Made by a program: the position numbers and the translations under genes. The notes below the pieces were generated by a model. That model worked only from the letters and a program-made list of their open reading frames with translations. It searched no databases and was not told the origin of the DNA. Shown in pieces: positions 17,190 to 26,565 of a stretch of DNA of 33,448 nucleotides; within the stretch, counting starts at the first letter, position 1, and every line of letters starts with the position of its first letter. Origin of the DNA: an uncultured Clostridia bacterium (GTDB lineage Bacteria; Bacillota; Clostridia; Christensenellales; Borkfalkiaceae). The DNA lies in assembly GCA_947630245.1 (NCBI GenBank), contig CANRGR010000010.1, positions 1 through 33,448 of the forward strand, given 5' to 3'.

Positions 17190-18815
17190 TCAGGCGCGCT
17201 TTTGTTCGACGAGGCGATAGCCCTTCTTCGGCTTTAAGCGGAAGAAATCAATCTTGCCGCCGAACTTCACGGAGACGGCGAACAGCGCGATGCCCGCCAC
17301 GCACAGGCAGATGACGATGATCGCCCACTCGTCGAGTTCTCCCGAATTGACGCGCGACCAGAGCTCGTTGATGCGTTCGCTCGCGTCCTCGCGGTAATAA
17401 TCCATGACCGCACTCCGCGCCAGCACGTCCTTCGGCGGGAATTGCGCGTAGAGCTGGCGGCGCTCGGCGTTTTCTTTCTCCGCCGTGATCGTCACCTGTC
17501 CGTCCTCCGCGTCCTCGCCGAGGAAGAAGTAAGTCAGATCGTATTCCACCGTCTCGGTCTCCCCGTCCGGTTCGCAGGCATAGAGATCCTCCACGTAGCC
17601 GAGCATTTCGAGGTTTTCTCCCGCGATGACCGAGGTGTAGCCGATGTAATAGCTGTTCCGCATGGCGTTGTCCGGTCTCGAAAGATAGTTGACGAACGCC
17701 TGCGCCGCATGCTTTGTCTCGCCCGTGCCGTCCAAGTTGACATGGTTCGTCATGACCCAGCCGTCGAAGAAGAGGTTGGTGCCCGCGTCGGGGACGAAGA
17801 AGTTGAGAAACAGCTCGGAGCCCTCGATGACGTTTCCGTCCTCGTCCTCCTCGCCGCTCTCCGCCTCGTCGAGCGCATAGACGGCGTCGCCGCTCCATGC
17901 GTAGTTGAGCCAGATCTTCTCCTGTACCATGTCCGCCTTGCCCGTGTCCGTCTCGAAGCCGAGAATGTTCTGCTTGATCTCGTTTTTCAGGACGGGCTCG
18001 ACCTTCGCGACCGTCTCGCTGTCCGTTGCGTTGAAGATCGCCGTGATACGGCGGGTATATTCCTCCTGCGGCAGGACGCCGTCCAAAAACTGTCTGCGAA
18101 GATCTTTGAGTTCGGGCTCAAACACGACGCCGAGCGCCGCAAAGTAGGTGTCGCGCACGTTGTCCTTCGCCGTGATCTTTCTTTGGAAGTCGCTGTTGAG
18201 GAAGGTCTGCCAGCCGCCTTTGTCGCTTTCGAGCATCTCGGGGTCCACATGTTCGGGATTGTAGACGAAGCCCGTCGTTCCCCACATGTATCCCGCGGCG
18301 TATTCGCTCCATCTGGGCGCGCCCTCGGGCGTTTCGAGCCCCGCGTTCGTCTCGAATTTCTTCTGAATGTAGGGCGAGACGTTGCGGATGTAGTAATTCG
18401 TCTCGATCGAAGGGTCGAAAAAGCTCTCGTCGTATTTTTCGAGATAGCCCTCCGCGGCGAGCTTCATGATCATGTAGTCGGAAGGGCACAGAAGATCGTA
18501 TTCGTTGCCGAGCTTGATTTCGTTGTACATGTCCTCGTTCGTGCCGAAGGTGGAATATTCCACCCGCACCGGCTTCCGGTCGGGAAAGGTCTTTGCGTAC
18601 CAATCCTCGAACTTGTCGATGATGGGATCGGTCGGCTCGCCCGTCTCGAAGTCGGCGTCGTAGCAGCCTTCCCCGCCCTCGTCGATATATTCTTCCCAAT
18701 TATAGACCCTCAGCACGATCTCGTCCGAGCCGCAGCCGCCCAAGAGTCCGAGCGCGGGCGTGAGGAACATCGCCGCAAGCGCCACGCTGACCGCGCGTGT
18801 TTTGTTCCGTTTCAT
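17190..18815 (-). CDS. potD: Spermidine/putrescine ABC transporter substrate-binding lipoprotein (PotD-like) with C-terminal TM
   Basis: Lipobox LGGC, LRVYNWEEYID, YDLLCPSDYMIMKLAAEGYL, DGWVMTNHVNLDGTGETKHAAQAFVNYLSRPDNA; C-terminal WAIIVICLCVAGIALFAVSV. Confidence 0.92.
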   Translation of the reverse strand: MKRNKTRAVSVALAAMFLTPALGLLGGCGSDEIVLRVYNWEEYIDEGGEGCYDADFETGEPTDPIIDKFEDWYAKTFPDRKPVRVEYSTFGTNEDMYNEIKLGNEYDLLCPSDYMIMKLAAEGYLEKYDESFFDPSIETNYYIRNVSPYIQKKFETNAGLETPEGAPRWSEYAAGYMWGTTGFVYNPEHVDPEMLESDKGGWQTFLNSDFQRKITAKDNVRDTYFAALGVVFEPELKDLRRQFLDGVLPQEEYTRRITAIFNATDSETVAKVEPVLKNEIKQNILGFETDTGKADMVQEKIWLNYAWSGDAVYALDEAESGEEDEDGNVIEGSELFLNFFVPDAGTNLFFDGWVMTNHVNLDGTGETKHAAQAFVNYLSRPDNAMRNSYYIGYTSVIAGENLEMLGYVEDLYACEPDGETETVEYDLTYFFLGEDAEDGQVTITAEKENAERRQLYAQFPPKDVLARSAVMDYYREDASERINELWSRVNSGELDEWAIIVICLCVAGIALFAVSVKFGGKIDFFRLKPKKGYRLVEQKRA

Positions 18816-19558
18816 GCGTTTTCCTCCTTTTTGCGTCTGCCGACGAGATTGGAGACGAGCACGAACAGCACGATGACGACGAAGAGGATCGTCGTAAGCG
18901 CCCAGAACGAGGAGAGGGTCGCCGCCGTGTGCGCGTTGCCCTTCGTCGTTGCGTTGTAGACGTAGGTGGAGATCGTGTCGAATCCCGCGGGGCGGGTGTA
19001 CATTGTAACGATGTAATCGTCGAGGGAGAGGTTGAAGGGGCTCGCGCCGAGGTCGAGCGCGGCTTCATAGAGGGAGTTGTCCATCTGTTTGAGCTTGGGA
19101 ATGACCGAGAGCACCACGAAGGGCGTGCAGATGACCATGTGCCCGATGAGAAGGGTGAAATAGGATTTCCCGAATCCGACCGCCACAAACGTGACCGCAA
19201 GCGCGAGCGCCGTGACGATCTCCGCATTGATGACGGGGATCTGCGAGACGGCGTGGATCGTGCCCTTGACGCGCTTTTTGCAGTAGTACATGCCGAGCGC
19301 GCCCGCCGTGCCGAGCACCGTGGAGAGCGTCGCCGCGAGAAAGGCGAGGAGAAGGGTGTTGCCGATCATGCCGAGCACCTTCGGATTGGTAAACAGCGCC
19401 GAATAATGGGCGAAGGAGAAGCCCTCGAATTTGCCGATCATGTCCGTCTTGTCGAAGCTGTACACGGCAAGGAGCAGGATGGGGGAGTAGCAGAGCAGAA
19501 GGACTAAGCCGACAAATCCCCATTTGAGACAGCTCAAAAGCGTTTTCTTTCTGTTCAT
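18812..19558 (-). CDS. potC: Spermidine/putrescine ABC transporter permease (PotC-like)
   Basis: Multiple TM helices, inner-membrane loop SLYEAALDLGASPFN; 4-nt overlap with potB and potD. Confidence 0.93.
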   Translation of the reverse strand: MNRKKTLLSCLKWGFVGLVLLLCYSPILLLAVYSFDKTDMIGKFEGFSFAHYSALFTNPKVLGMIGNTLLLAFLAATLSTVLGTAGALGMYYCKKRVKGTIHAVSQIPVINAEIVTALALAVTFVAVGFGKSYFTLLIGHMVICTPFVVLSVIPKLKQMDNSLYEAALDLGASPFNLSLDDYIVTMYTRPAGFDTISTYVYNATTKGNAHTAATLSSFWALTTILFVVIVLFVLVSNLVGRRKKEENA

Positions 19559-20379
19559 AGATTTGTCCCCCGAACGTTATCTTCCGCCTTGAATCCGCCC
19601 GACAGCCAGGTGGAGACAAAGACGATGACGAGAAGCACCAGCGCAACCATCGAGCCCATGTGCCAGTCGTTCCCGAAATAATTGGAGATGAATTTGCCGA
19701 TGATCGTCACCTTCGCGTTCCCGAGCATGTCTGAAACGACGTAGTTCGTCATGGACGGCAGAAAGACCATCGTGACGCCGCTCATGATCCCGGGCATCGA
19801 GAGGGGAAGGGTGATCCGCGTAAAGGCGGTCAGCGCGTTCCCGCCGAGATCCGCGCTCGCCTCATAGAGGCTGTTGTCGATCTTCATCATCGTCGTGTAG
19901 AGGGGCAGGATCATGAAGGGCAGAAAGTCGTAAACCATGCCGACCACCGTCTTGAAGTAGTTCGCGCCCGTCAGCCAAGAACCCCACCAGTCCCCCTCGG
20001 AGGGGATGGACGCCAGAAGATTGAAGATCTCGCGGAGAGCGTTGATTCTCAAAACGAAGTTGATCCACATCGGCACGACGAAGAGCATGAGAATCACGAA
20101 TTTCTTTTTGAGCTTGCTCCGCGCCAGAATACACGCGATGGGATAGGCGATGAGCAGGCAGATGACCGTCGTGACAAGCGCAATGACGAGGGAATAGACG
20201 ATCGTCGACAGCTTGGTCGGATCGGAGAAGAATTTGATGAAGTTGGAGAACGAAATGTTGTTGTTCTGATCCGTGAAGGCGTAGAATACGATGACGAGCA
20301 TCGGCACGATCACGAAAAAGACGAGAAAGACCGCATAGGGAATGCAGAGTGATTTGCGCGTAAAACGGGGCAGTTTCAT
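19555..20379 (-). CDS. potB: Spermidine/putrescine ABC transporter permease (PotB-like)
   Basis: Multiple TM helices, loop [31 protein letters not shown]. Confidence 0.93.
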   Translation of the reverse strand: MKLPRFTRKSLCIPYAVFLVFFVIVPMLVIVFYAFTDQNNNISFSNFIKFFSDPTKLSTIVYSLVIALVTTVICLLIAYPIACILARSKLKKKFVILMLFVVPMWINFVLRINALREIFNLLASIPSEGDWWGSWLTGANYFKTVVGMVYDFLPFMILPLYTTMMKIDNSLYEASADLGGNALTAFTRITLPLSMPGIMSGVTMVFLPSMTNYVVSDMLGNAKVTIIGKFISNYFGNDWHMGSMVALVLLVIVFVSTWLSGGFKAEDNVRGTNL

Positions 20380-21881
20380 CTCTTTTTTTCCTCCGTATGC
20401 TTCAAAGTCAGCTTGATCTTCTCCTTCGGAATGATCACCGACACATAGTCGTTCTCATTCCAGAGGTCGTCCGTCGAGAATACGAAGTCTTCCTCGCTCT
20501 CCTCCGTGCGCACGATCAGGCGGTAGTGGTCGCCCTTATATATAATGGAAATGATGTGTCCCGTCGTGCCGCCCGCCTCTTCGTCGTCCGAGATCGTGAT
20601 GTCGTTGAGACCGACTTCCACGGTGACTTCCGTGCCCGTGAGATCGAGCTTTTCGCCCTCCGCCGTGATGAGATAGTCCTCCTCGTCGAGATGGCTGCCG
20701 GGATAGAGTTTCGTCACGTCGCATTCGAATTCGCCGTCCGCAAATTCGACGGTGTTCCGCTTGGTGATCACGCCGTCGAAGATATTGGAGGTGTATTTCG
20801 GCTTCATGAGATGGATGCCGTCGGGCGCGATGTTGAGCCCGATCTGTTCCCCGACGTTGCGGCTCTCCGTGCTCTGGACGATGAGCTCGTACTTTCCGAC
20901 CTTCACGGTGATCTCATAGTGGATGCCCTTGAACACGACGGAGAGCACTTCGCCTTTGAGCGCGCCCTCCCCGGGCGGGCACATTTTGAGATCTTCGGGG
21001 CGCACGACGACGTCCACGAGCTCGTTGACTTCGAACTCGTCGAGACAGGAGAACGTCTTTCCGCAGAAGCGCACCTTCTTGTCCCCCGTGACCGTGCCGT
21101 TCATGATGTTGCTCTCGCCGATGAAGTCCGCGACGAAGGTATTTGCGGGTTCGTCGTAGATTCCCTTCGGCGTGCCGATCTGCTGGACGACCCCGTCCGC
21201 CATGACGACGATCGTGTCCGACATCGTGAGCGCCTCCTCCTGATCGTGCGTGACGTAGATGAACGTGATGCCGAGGCGGCGGTGGATCTCTTTGAGTTCG
21301 AGCTGCATCTCTTTGCGCATTTTCAGATCGAGCGCGCCGAGGGGCTCGTCGAGAAGCAGGATCTCGGGTTCGTTCACGACCGCGCGCGCGATGGCGACGC
21401 GCTGTTGCTGTCCGCCCGAGAGGGTGGAGATCGACCGCTTTTCGAATCCTTCGAGGTCGACGAGCGCAAGCGCCTTTTTCACCTTTTCGGAGATCTCCTT
21501 CTTCGTGAGCTTCTCCTTTTTGGTGTATCGCTCGCCCTTGTCGTTCTCATAGGTGTTGACGACCTTCTTGCACCTGAGCCCGAACGCGATGTTTTCGAAC
21601 ACGTTCAGGTGGGGGAAGAGCGCGTACCGCTGGAATACCGTGTTGACGGGACGCTTGTTGGGCGGGAATTGGGAGATGTCCTGCCCGTTCAGAAGGATCT
21701 TTCCGCTCGTGGGCAGGTCGAATCCCGCAATCATCCGGAGCGTTGTCGTCTTTCCGCAGCCGGAGGGACCCAGAAAGGTGATAAATTCGCCCTTCTTGAC
21801 ATAGAAACTCATGTCCTCGATGACGACGTTGTCGCCGTACGCTTTGGTGACGTTCCTCAGTTCGATGATTTTTTCAGCCAT
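20376..21881 (-). CDS. potA: Spermidine/putrescine ABC transporter ATPase (PotA-like) with long C-terminal region
   Basis: [66 protein letters not shown]; two TOBE-like segments. Confidence 0.94.
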   Translation of the reverse strand: MAEKIIELRNVTKAYGDNVVIEDMSFYVKKGEFITFLGPSGCGKTTTLRMIAGFDLPTSGKILLNGQDISQFPPNKRPVNTVFQRYALFPHLNVFENIAFGLRCKKVVNTYENDKGERYTKKEKLTKKEISEKVKKALALVDLEGFEKRSISTLSGGQQQRVAIARAVVNEPEILLLDEPLGALDLKMRKEMQLELKEIHRRLGITFIYVTHDQEEALTMSDTIVVMADGVVQQIGTPKGIYDEPANTFVADFIGESNIMNGTVTGDKKVRFCGKTFSCLDEFEVNELVDVVVRPEDLKMCPPGEGALKGEVLSVVFKGIHYEITVKVGKYELIVQSTESRNVGEQIGLNIAPDGIHLMKPKYTSNIFDGVITKRNTVEFADGEFECDVTKLYPGSHLDEEDYLITAEGEKLDLTGTEVTVEVGLNDITISDDEEAGGTTGHIISIIYKGDHYRLIVRTEESEEDFVFSTDDLWNENDYVSVIIPKEKIKLTLKHTEEKKR

Positions 21882-21959
21882 CGTGGTTTCTCCTTTTCGT
21901 TCTTCGCGCGGCATGCCGCGGATCGCATACAGAGTGCCCGCCGCAGACGCGGCGGTCGC

Positions 21960-22493
21960 TTAAAAGTTGGGCGGGGTGGAGATCCAGAGAAATCTCGCCT
22001 TTCCCTTTCCTTTATTGATAATATAGTGTTCCTTGTTCGCGGTGAAGTAAAAACTCTCTCCCTTTGCGGCGATGTGCGCCTTGTTCTCCTTGACGATCGC
22101 GATCTTCCCTTCGAGCACGAACCCGAACTCCTCGCCCTCATGGGGGAAATCCACGCCCGTCGCCGCGTTCGGAAGAAGCTCCACGAGAATCGGCTCCATC
22201 ATGTTCTTCTGCGCGTTCGGGATCACCCATTGGAGGGTCATTCCGTCCGACTGCTTCTCAATGTACTCCTCCTGCGGAAAAACGAGCTTTTCCTCCGTCT
22301 CCTCGCGGAAAAAATCCGATAAATTCGTGCCGAGCGCGTTCAGAAGATCGACAAGCGTCGCGATCGAGGGGCTCGTCAGATCGTTTTCGAGCTGGGAGAT
22401 GTATCCCTTCGTCAGCTCGCAGCGGTCCGCAAGCTCCTCCTGCGTGAGGTTGATCTTCTGCCGCAGGTCTCTCAGCTTTGCTCCCAGTTCCAT
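21960..22493 (-). CDS. XRE-family regulator with C-terminal cupin domain, head of pot operon
   Basis: LGAKLRDLRQKINLTQEELADRCELTKGYISQLENDLTSPSIATL (HTH_3) and cupin-like VDFPHEGEEFGFVLEGKIAI...KGESFYF. Confidence 0.93.
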   Translation of the reverse strand: MELGAKLRDLRQKINLTQEELADRCELTKGYISQLENDLTSPSIATLVDLLNALGTNLSDFFREETEEKLVFPQEEYIEKQSDGMTLQWVIPNAQKNMMEPILVELLPNAATGVDFPHEGEEFGFVLEGKIAIVKENKAHIAAKGESFYFTANKEHYIINKGKGKARFLWISTPPNF

Positions 22494-22603
22494 GTTCTCT
22501 CCCTCCGCCGCGGTTCAGTATTTGTAAACTTTTCGGCAGATATTGCAATACTTTCGAAATATTAAACAAAAAGTTTACTTTTAATAAACACACGACGCCG
22601 AAA

Positions 22604-22632
22604 AGTATAGGATATCTTCCCGCAAATGTCAA
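22604..22632 (-). promoter_or_regulatory. Sigma-A-like promoter for xre-potABCD
   Basis: Minus strand TTGACA (22632-22627), 17-nt spacer, TATACT (22609-22604). Confidence 0.8.
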
Positions 22633-22739
22633 ATGTTTTTTCGCATTTTCCGGAAAAATGACAAAATGATTGTTTTCGGGACAAAACAGAGGGGAAAAGC
22701 GTTTGAAATTGACGAAAACAGGCGAAAATTGTCAAAGAA

Positions 22740-22775
22740 CGCCGCGCGGCGCCCAACGTCGGGCGCCGCGCGGCG
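22740..22775. repeat. Strong GC-rich inverted repeat (15-bp arms, 6-nt loop)
   Basis: cgccgcgcggcgccc-aacgtc-gggcgccgcgcggcg. Confidence 0.85.
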
Positions 22776-22780
22776 CATGA

Positions 22781-22810
22781 AAAAAGGCGTCCTCTGCGGA
22801 ACGCCTTTGA
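22781..22810 (-). terminator. Rho-independent terminator of rpsT
   Basis: Minus strand AAAGGCGTTCC-GCAGA-GGACGCCTTTTTT shortly after the rpsT stop. Confidence 0.88.
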
Positions 22811-22822
22811 AAATAGCTGCGG

Positions 22823-23086
22823 TTATGCGATGGCGGCGAGCTTCTTTGCGAGCTTTGCCTTCTTGTTCGCGGCGTTGTTTTTGTGCAGAATGCCCTTCGA
22901 AGCGGCGGAGTCGATCGCGGAGACGGTCTCGGGATAGAGCTTGTTCGCGGTCTCCTTATCCCCCGCGCCTACGGCTGCGAGGAACTTCTTGATCTGCGTT
23001 TTGAGCGCGGATTTGATCGCCTTATTCTGCTGCGCCTTCTTCTCGCTGACGAGAACGCGCTTTTTTGCGGATTTGATGTTTGCCAC
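22823..23086 (-). CDS. rpsT: 30S ribosomal protein S20
   Basis: [35 protein letters not shown]...[22 protein letters not shown]. Confidence 0.97.
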   Translation of the reverse strand: MANIKSAKKRVLVSEKKAQQNKAIKSALKTQIKKFLAAVGAGDKETANKLYPETVSAIDSAASKGILHKNNAANKKAKLAKKLAAIA

Positions 23087-23123
23087 GGTATTTCTCCTTC
23101 AAATTCTATTTCAATACTTCGCT

Positions 23124-23152
23124 ATTTTAGCATAAAATAAAATGCTTGTAAA
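23124..23152 (-). promoter_or_regulatory. Sigma-A-like promoter for rpsT
   Basis: Minus strand TTTACA (23152-23147), 17-nt spacer, TAAAAT (23129-23124). Confidence 0.7.
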
Positions 23153-23213
23153 CTGTTTTTTACCGAAAATGAAACAAAAAAATCGGAAATCTTCCGAAAA
23201 AAAGGGGGAGAAC

Positions 23214-24050
23214 ATGGCAAAGACGGTGACGGTGGGCGTATTTGACAGCGGATTGGGCGGGTTGACCGTCCTGAAAGAGTGCGTGCGGGTCGTCCCCCGG
23301 GCGCGCTATCTCTATTTGGGCGACAATGCGAACGCACCCTACGGATCGAAGCCGGAGGAGGAGATCTTCGCGCTCACCCTCGCCGCGGTCAACAAGCTCC
23401 GCAGAAGGGGAGCGGACGTAATCGTCCTCGCCTGCAATACGGCGACGGCGGTGTGTCTCGACCGCCTCCGCGCGCAGTTCCGCTTTCCCGTGCTCGGCTC
23501 GGAACCCGCCGTCCTGCCCGCCGCCCGCGCCGCGAAAGACGTGCTCGTCCTCGCCACGCCGTGCACCGCGAAAAGTCCCCGCCTCGCCGCGCTCATCGCC
23601 CGCTGTCCCGGTTGCCGTTTCACCGTCTTTCCCGCGGAAGGGCTCGCGGGCGCGGTGGAACGGTGGCTGCTCGGCGGCGTCCCGCTCCGCCTCGGGGACC
23701 ATCTCCCCGCGGGAAAGTTCGACGGCGTCGTCCTCGGCTGCACCCACTTCGTGTTCCTCCGCAAAGAGATCGCCGAATATTACCGCGCACCCGTCTTTGA
23801 CGGGGGAGAGGGGGTGGCAAATCGGCTCAAAACGGTACTTTTCGACAGATCTCGAAAAATTGAAGGGATTGGAAGCCACGAATGTTTAGAGCTTGACAAT
23901 AGACGGATACCCCCCAATTCTTTTCAAAAAACTACAAAAAATGCGATAATATTTCTTGGTTCGAGCAAAAATGCAAACAAATGTGTATATAAACAAATGT
24001 TTGATAACATTTTTCCGTATAATTCAACAAAAAAATGTAAAAAAACATAG
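23214..24050 (+). CDS. murI: Glutamate racemase MurI with AT-rich C-terminal extension
   Basis: VGVFDSGLGGLTVLKE, YLGDNANAPYGSK, VLACNTATA, VVLGCTHFVFL; ATG 23214 after gggggag. Confidence 0.92.
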   Translation: MAKTVTVGVFDSGLGGLTVLKECVRVVPRARYLYLGDNANAPYGSKPEEEIFALTLAAVNKLRRRGADVIVLACNTATAVCLDRLRAQFRFPVLGSEPAVLPAARAAKDVLVLATPCTAKSPRLAALIARCPGCRFTVFPAEGLAGAVERWLLGGVPLRLGDHLPAGKFDGVVLGCTHFVFLRKEIAEYYRAPVFDGGEGVANRLKTVLFDRSRKIEGIGSHECLELDNRRIPPNSFQKTTKNAIIFLGSSKNANKCVYKQMFDNIFPYNSTKKCKKT

Positions 24051-24079
24051 AAAGAAGTGGAAAATGTTCCCTAAAAGGC

Positions 24080-24108
24080 TTGACAGATCAAAAACAGGGT
24101 GATATAAT
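24080..24108 (+). promoter_or_regulatory. Sigma-A promoter for mraZ/dcw operon
   Basis: TTGACA (24080-24085), 17-nt spacer, TATAAT (24103-24108). Confidence 0.88.
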
Positions 24109-24158
24109 GATTTCAGATTTGTGATTTTCGCTCGGATACGGGCAAAGGGGGATCTGCG

Positions 24159-24578
24159 ATGGAAGGCTTTTTCGGTCACATAGATCATAAGATCGACGCG
24201 AAGTTCCGCGTGCGGATTCCCGTGGAGTACCGCGGCAAGATCGAGGAGAAGATCTACTTCGTCGTGCGTCCCAACCGGTGTATCGGCGTCTATCCCGAAG
24301 GAAAATGCAACGAGCTCATTGCCCAGCTTTCCTCCATCAAGACCAACGACGAAAATTACGCCTTTGCAAATTTCCTCATCGGCTCCATCATGGAGATCAA
24401 CGAGGACGACCAGGGACGGATCGTCATTCCCAACTTTTACAGAGAATACGCCGATCTTTCGCCCGACTGCAAGGTGGTGACGACGGGGTGCATTGATCAT
24501 CTCGAAATCGGTTTGCGCAAGGAAGAAAAGATCGACTTCGAACAGGTCCGTCTCGGATTCGGCAGCATGCCGCTCTGA
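24159..24578 (+). CDS. mraZ: Transcriptional regulator MraZ
   Basis: GHIDHKIDAKFRVRIPVEYR...DDQGRIVIPNFYREYADL; first gene of dcw cluster. Confidence 0.95.
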   Translation: MEGFFGHIDHKIDAKFRVRIPVEYRGKIEEKIYFVVRPNRCIGVYPEGKCNELIAQLSSIKTNDENYAFANFLIGSIMEINEDDQGRIVIPNFYREYADLSPDCKVVTTGCIDHLEIGLRKEEKIDFEQVRLGFGSMPL

Positions 24579-24579
24579 T

Positions 24580-25518
24580 ATGGAACCGTTCTATCACGCC
24601 CCGGTCATGCTCCGAGAAGTGATCGAGGGGCTCGGCATTAAGGACGGCGGCGTCTATTTCGACGGAACGGTGGGCGGAGGCGGACATTCCTTTGCCATCC
24701 TGTCGGAGAACGAAACCGTCCGTCTCATCGGAACGGACAAGGACGCCGAGGCGATCTCGGCGGCGGGCGCCCGTCTCGCTCCCTTTGCGGGAAGATTCGG
24801 GCTGTATAAATCGGATTTCAGAAACTACGGAGAAGTTCTCAACCGGGCGGGCGCGGATCAGCTCGACGGCGTGCTATTGGATTTCGGGATTTCCTCGCAT
24901 CAGATTGACGATACCGGGCGAGGGTTCTCTTACCGGAAAGCGTCCGCGCCGCTCGATATGAGAATGGACCGTGATTCTTCCTTTACCGCGGAGATCGTGG
25001 TGAACGAGTATCCCGAGGACAAGCTGTTCCGCATTCTGCGCGACTACGGCGAAGAGAAGTTTGCGTCGTCCATTGCGCGGAATATCGTGCGGAAGCGGGA
25101 GATCTCGCGCATCACGACCTGCGGCGAACTCGCCGAGACGGTGGAGGAGAGCATTCCCGTGCGGATGCGGTCGCCCGCGTGCGCGCGGCAGACCTTTCAG
25201 GCGATCAGGATCGAAGTGAACAATGAGCTGACGGGGCTCGGGGAGTGTATCCGCGGGCTCGTACGGCGGCTCAAACCGGGGGGCAGGATCTGTATCCTCA
25301 CCTTCCATTCCCTCGAGGACAGGATCGTCAAAGAGACCTTCCGGGATCTCAATTCGGACTGTACCTGCCCGAAGAGCCTGCCCGTCTGCGTCTGCGGGAA
25401 ACGGAGAGAGCTCTTGCTCGTGAACCGCAAGCCGATCACGGCGAGCGAGGCGGAACAGAGAGAAAATTCGCGCAGTAAATGCGCAAAATTGCGGATCGCG
25501 GAAAAGATTCGCGCATGA
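24580..25518 (+). CDS. rsmH: 16S rRNA (cytosine1402-N4)-methyltransferase RsmH
   Basis: YHAPVMLREVIEGL, FDGTVGGGGHS, LLDFGISSHQID, LDMRMDRD, FHSLEDRIVKETF. Confidence 0.97.
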   Translation: MEPFYHAPVMLREVIEGLGIKDGGVYFDGTVGGGGHSFAILSENETVRLIGTDKDAEAISAAGARLAPFAGRFGLYKSDFRNYGEVLNRAGADQLDGVLLDFGISSHQIDDTGRGFSYRKASAPLDMRMDRDSSFTAEIVVNEYPEDKLFRILRDYGEEKFASSIARNIVRKREISRITTCGELAETVEESIPVRMRSPACARQTFQAIRIEVNNELTGLGECIRGLVRRLKPGGRICILTFHSLEDRIVKETFRDLNSDCTCPKSLPVCVCGKRRELLLVNRKPITASEAEQRENSRSKCAKLRIAEKIRA

Positions 25519-25555
25519 ACGGCTTTTACGAAGAATAAAATTAAGGAGAAATGCT

Positions 25556-26542
25556 ATGGCTGGCATGAAGGTGCTGGAAAGAGAAATCGAAAAACAAAGC
25601 GAGGAGCTGAAAAACGCCGCGCAGGAATCCGTATCGGAGGCACAACGCGAGCATGACAGCATGATCGCCGAGAACTATCGGAATCTGATCCGCACCGAGC
25701 AGGAGAACCGCTACCAACCGTACGCTCCTTTGAACAGCGCCACGGTCAGAACGTACGAAGCGCCCGCTTCGCCCTTGCGCTCTCCCCATGTGCCCGCATA
25801 CCAGCAGCCCGAGCTCGCCGCGGCGGAACACCATGCGCCCGCGGTGCCCACGTCGCCTGACGCTCCCAGCGCAAAGGCGCGCATCGACGATTACGTCCGC
25901 GTCACCGTCGGAATGGACAGCGTGAAGCGGTTCGCGGATCTGCAAGAGCCCGCAAAGGCGTACGATTACGCCGCGCCCGCTCCCGCACAGCCCGCGTATG
26001 ATTCCGCCTACGCGCCGGCCTATGCGCCCGCGCCCGAACGGGAGACGCGCAGAGGGCTCTTCGAGGACGTCGAATTCAAGAACGGAGAGGCGCTCCGCCA
26101 TGCGGCGGCAGAAAGCAGCGCCGCGGCGCCCGCCTACGCGCCGACCTACGCGCCCGCGCCCGAATATACTCCCGAATATGCGCCCGCATATTCGCCGGAC
26201 GAAGAGGACGAGGACAGCCTTCCCACCCGCCGTACGATGGACACCGTCCGCAAGGCGGAGGAGATGCGCAAGGAGCAGACCCGCTTCCTCTCCGCGCTCT
26301 CGGCAAAGGCAAAGCTCGCGCTCGTCGCGGTGACGGTCGCCGTGATCGTACTCATCGCCGTCATCTGCGTCAACACCGCGATTCTGAACTCGCTCAATTC
26401 GGACCTCGCCGCCCATGAAGAGGAGCTCGGACGTCTCACCGAGACATATAACGGCATCGTCGGGGAGATCGACGATCTCACTTCCCCCGAAAATATCGAG
26501 AGATGGGCGACCGAACACGGCATGACGCCGCCTGAGGTCTGA
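25556..26542 (+). CDS. FtsL-like single-pass membrane protein with long Ala/Pro/Tyr-rich cytoplasmic N-terminus
   Basis: Positioned between rsmH and ftsI/PBP2; one TM (LALVAVTVAVIVLIAVICV) followed by a short coiled-coil-like segment ending IERWATEHGMTPPEV. Confidence 0.75.
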   Translation: MAGMKVLEREIEKQSEELKNAAQESVSEAQREHDSMIAENYRNLIRTEQENRYQPYAPLNSATVRTYEAPASPLRSPHVPAYQQPELAAAEHHAPAVPTSPDAPSAKARIDDYVRVTVGMDSVKRFADLQEPAKAYDYAAPAPAQPAYDSAYAPAYAPAPERETRRGLFEDVEFKNGEALRHAAAESSAAAPAYAPTYAPAPEYTPEYAPAYSPDEEDEDSLPTRRTMDTVRKAEEMRKEQTRFLSALSAKAKLALVAVTVAVIVLIAVICVNTAILNSLNSDLAAHEEELGRLTETYNGIVGEIDDLTSPENIERWATEHGMTPPEV

Positions 26543-26565
26543 CCGGATCCGCATGGAGGTGCGGC

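Noticed and set aside
20397-22322. 641-aa plus-strand ORF antisense to potA/xre
   Set aside because: Antisense shadow of the strongly supported potA; no domain features.
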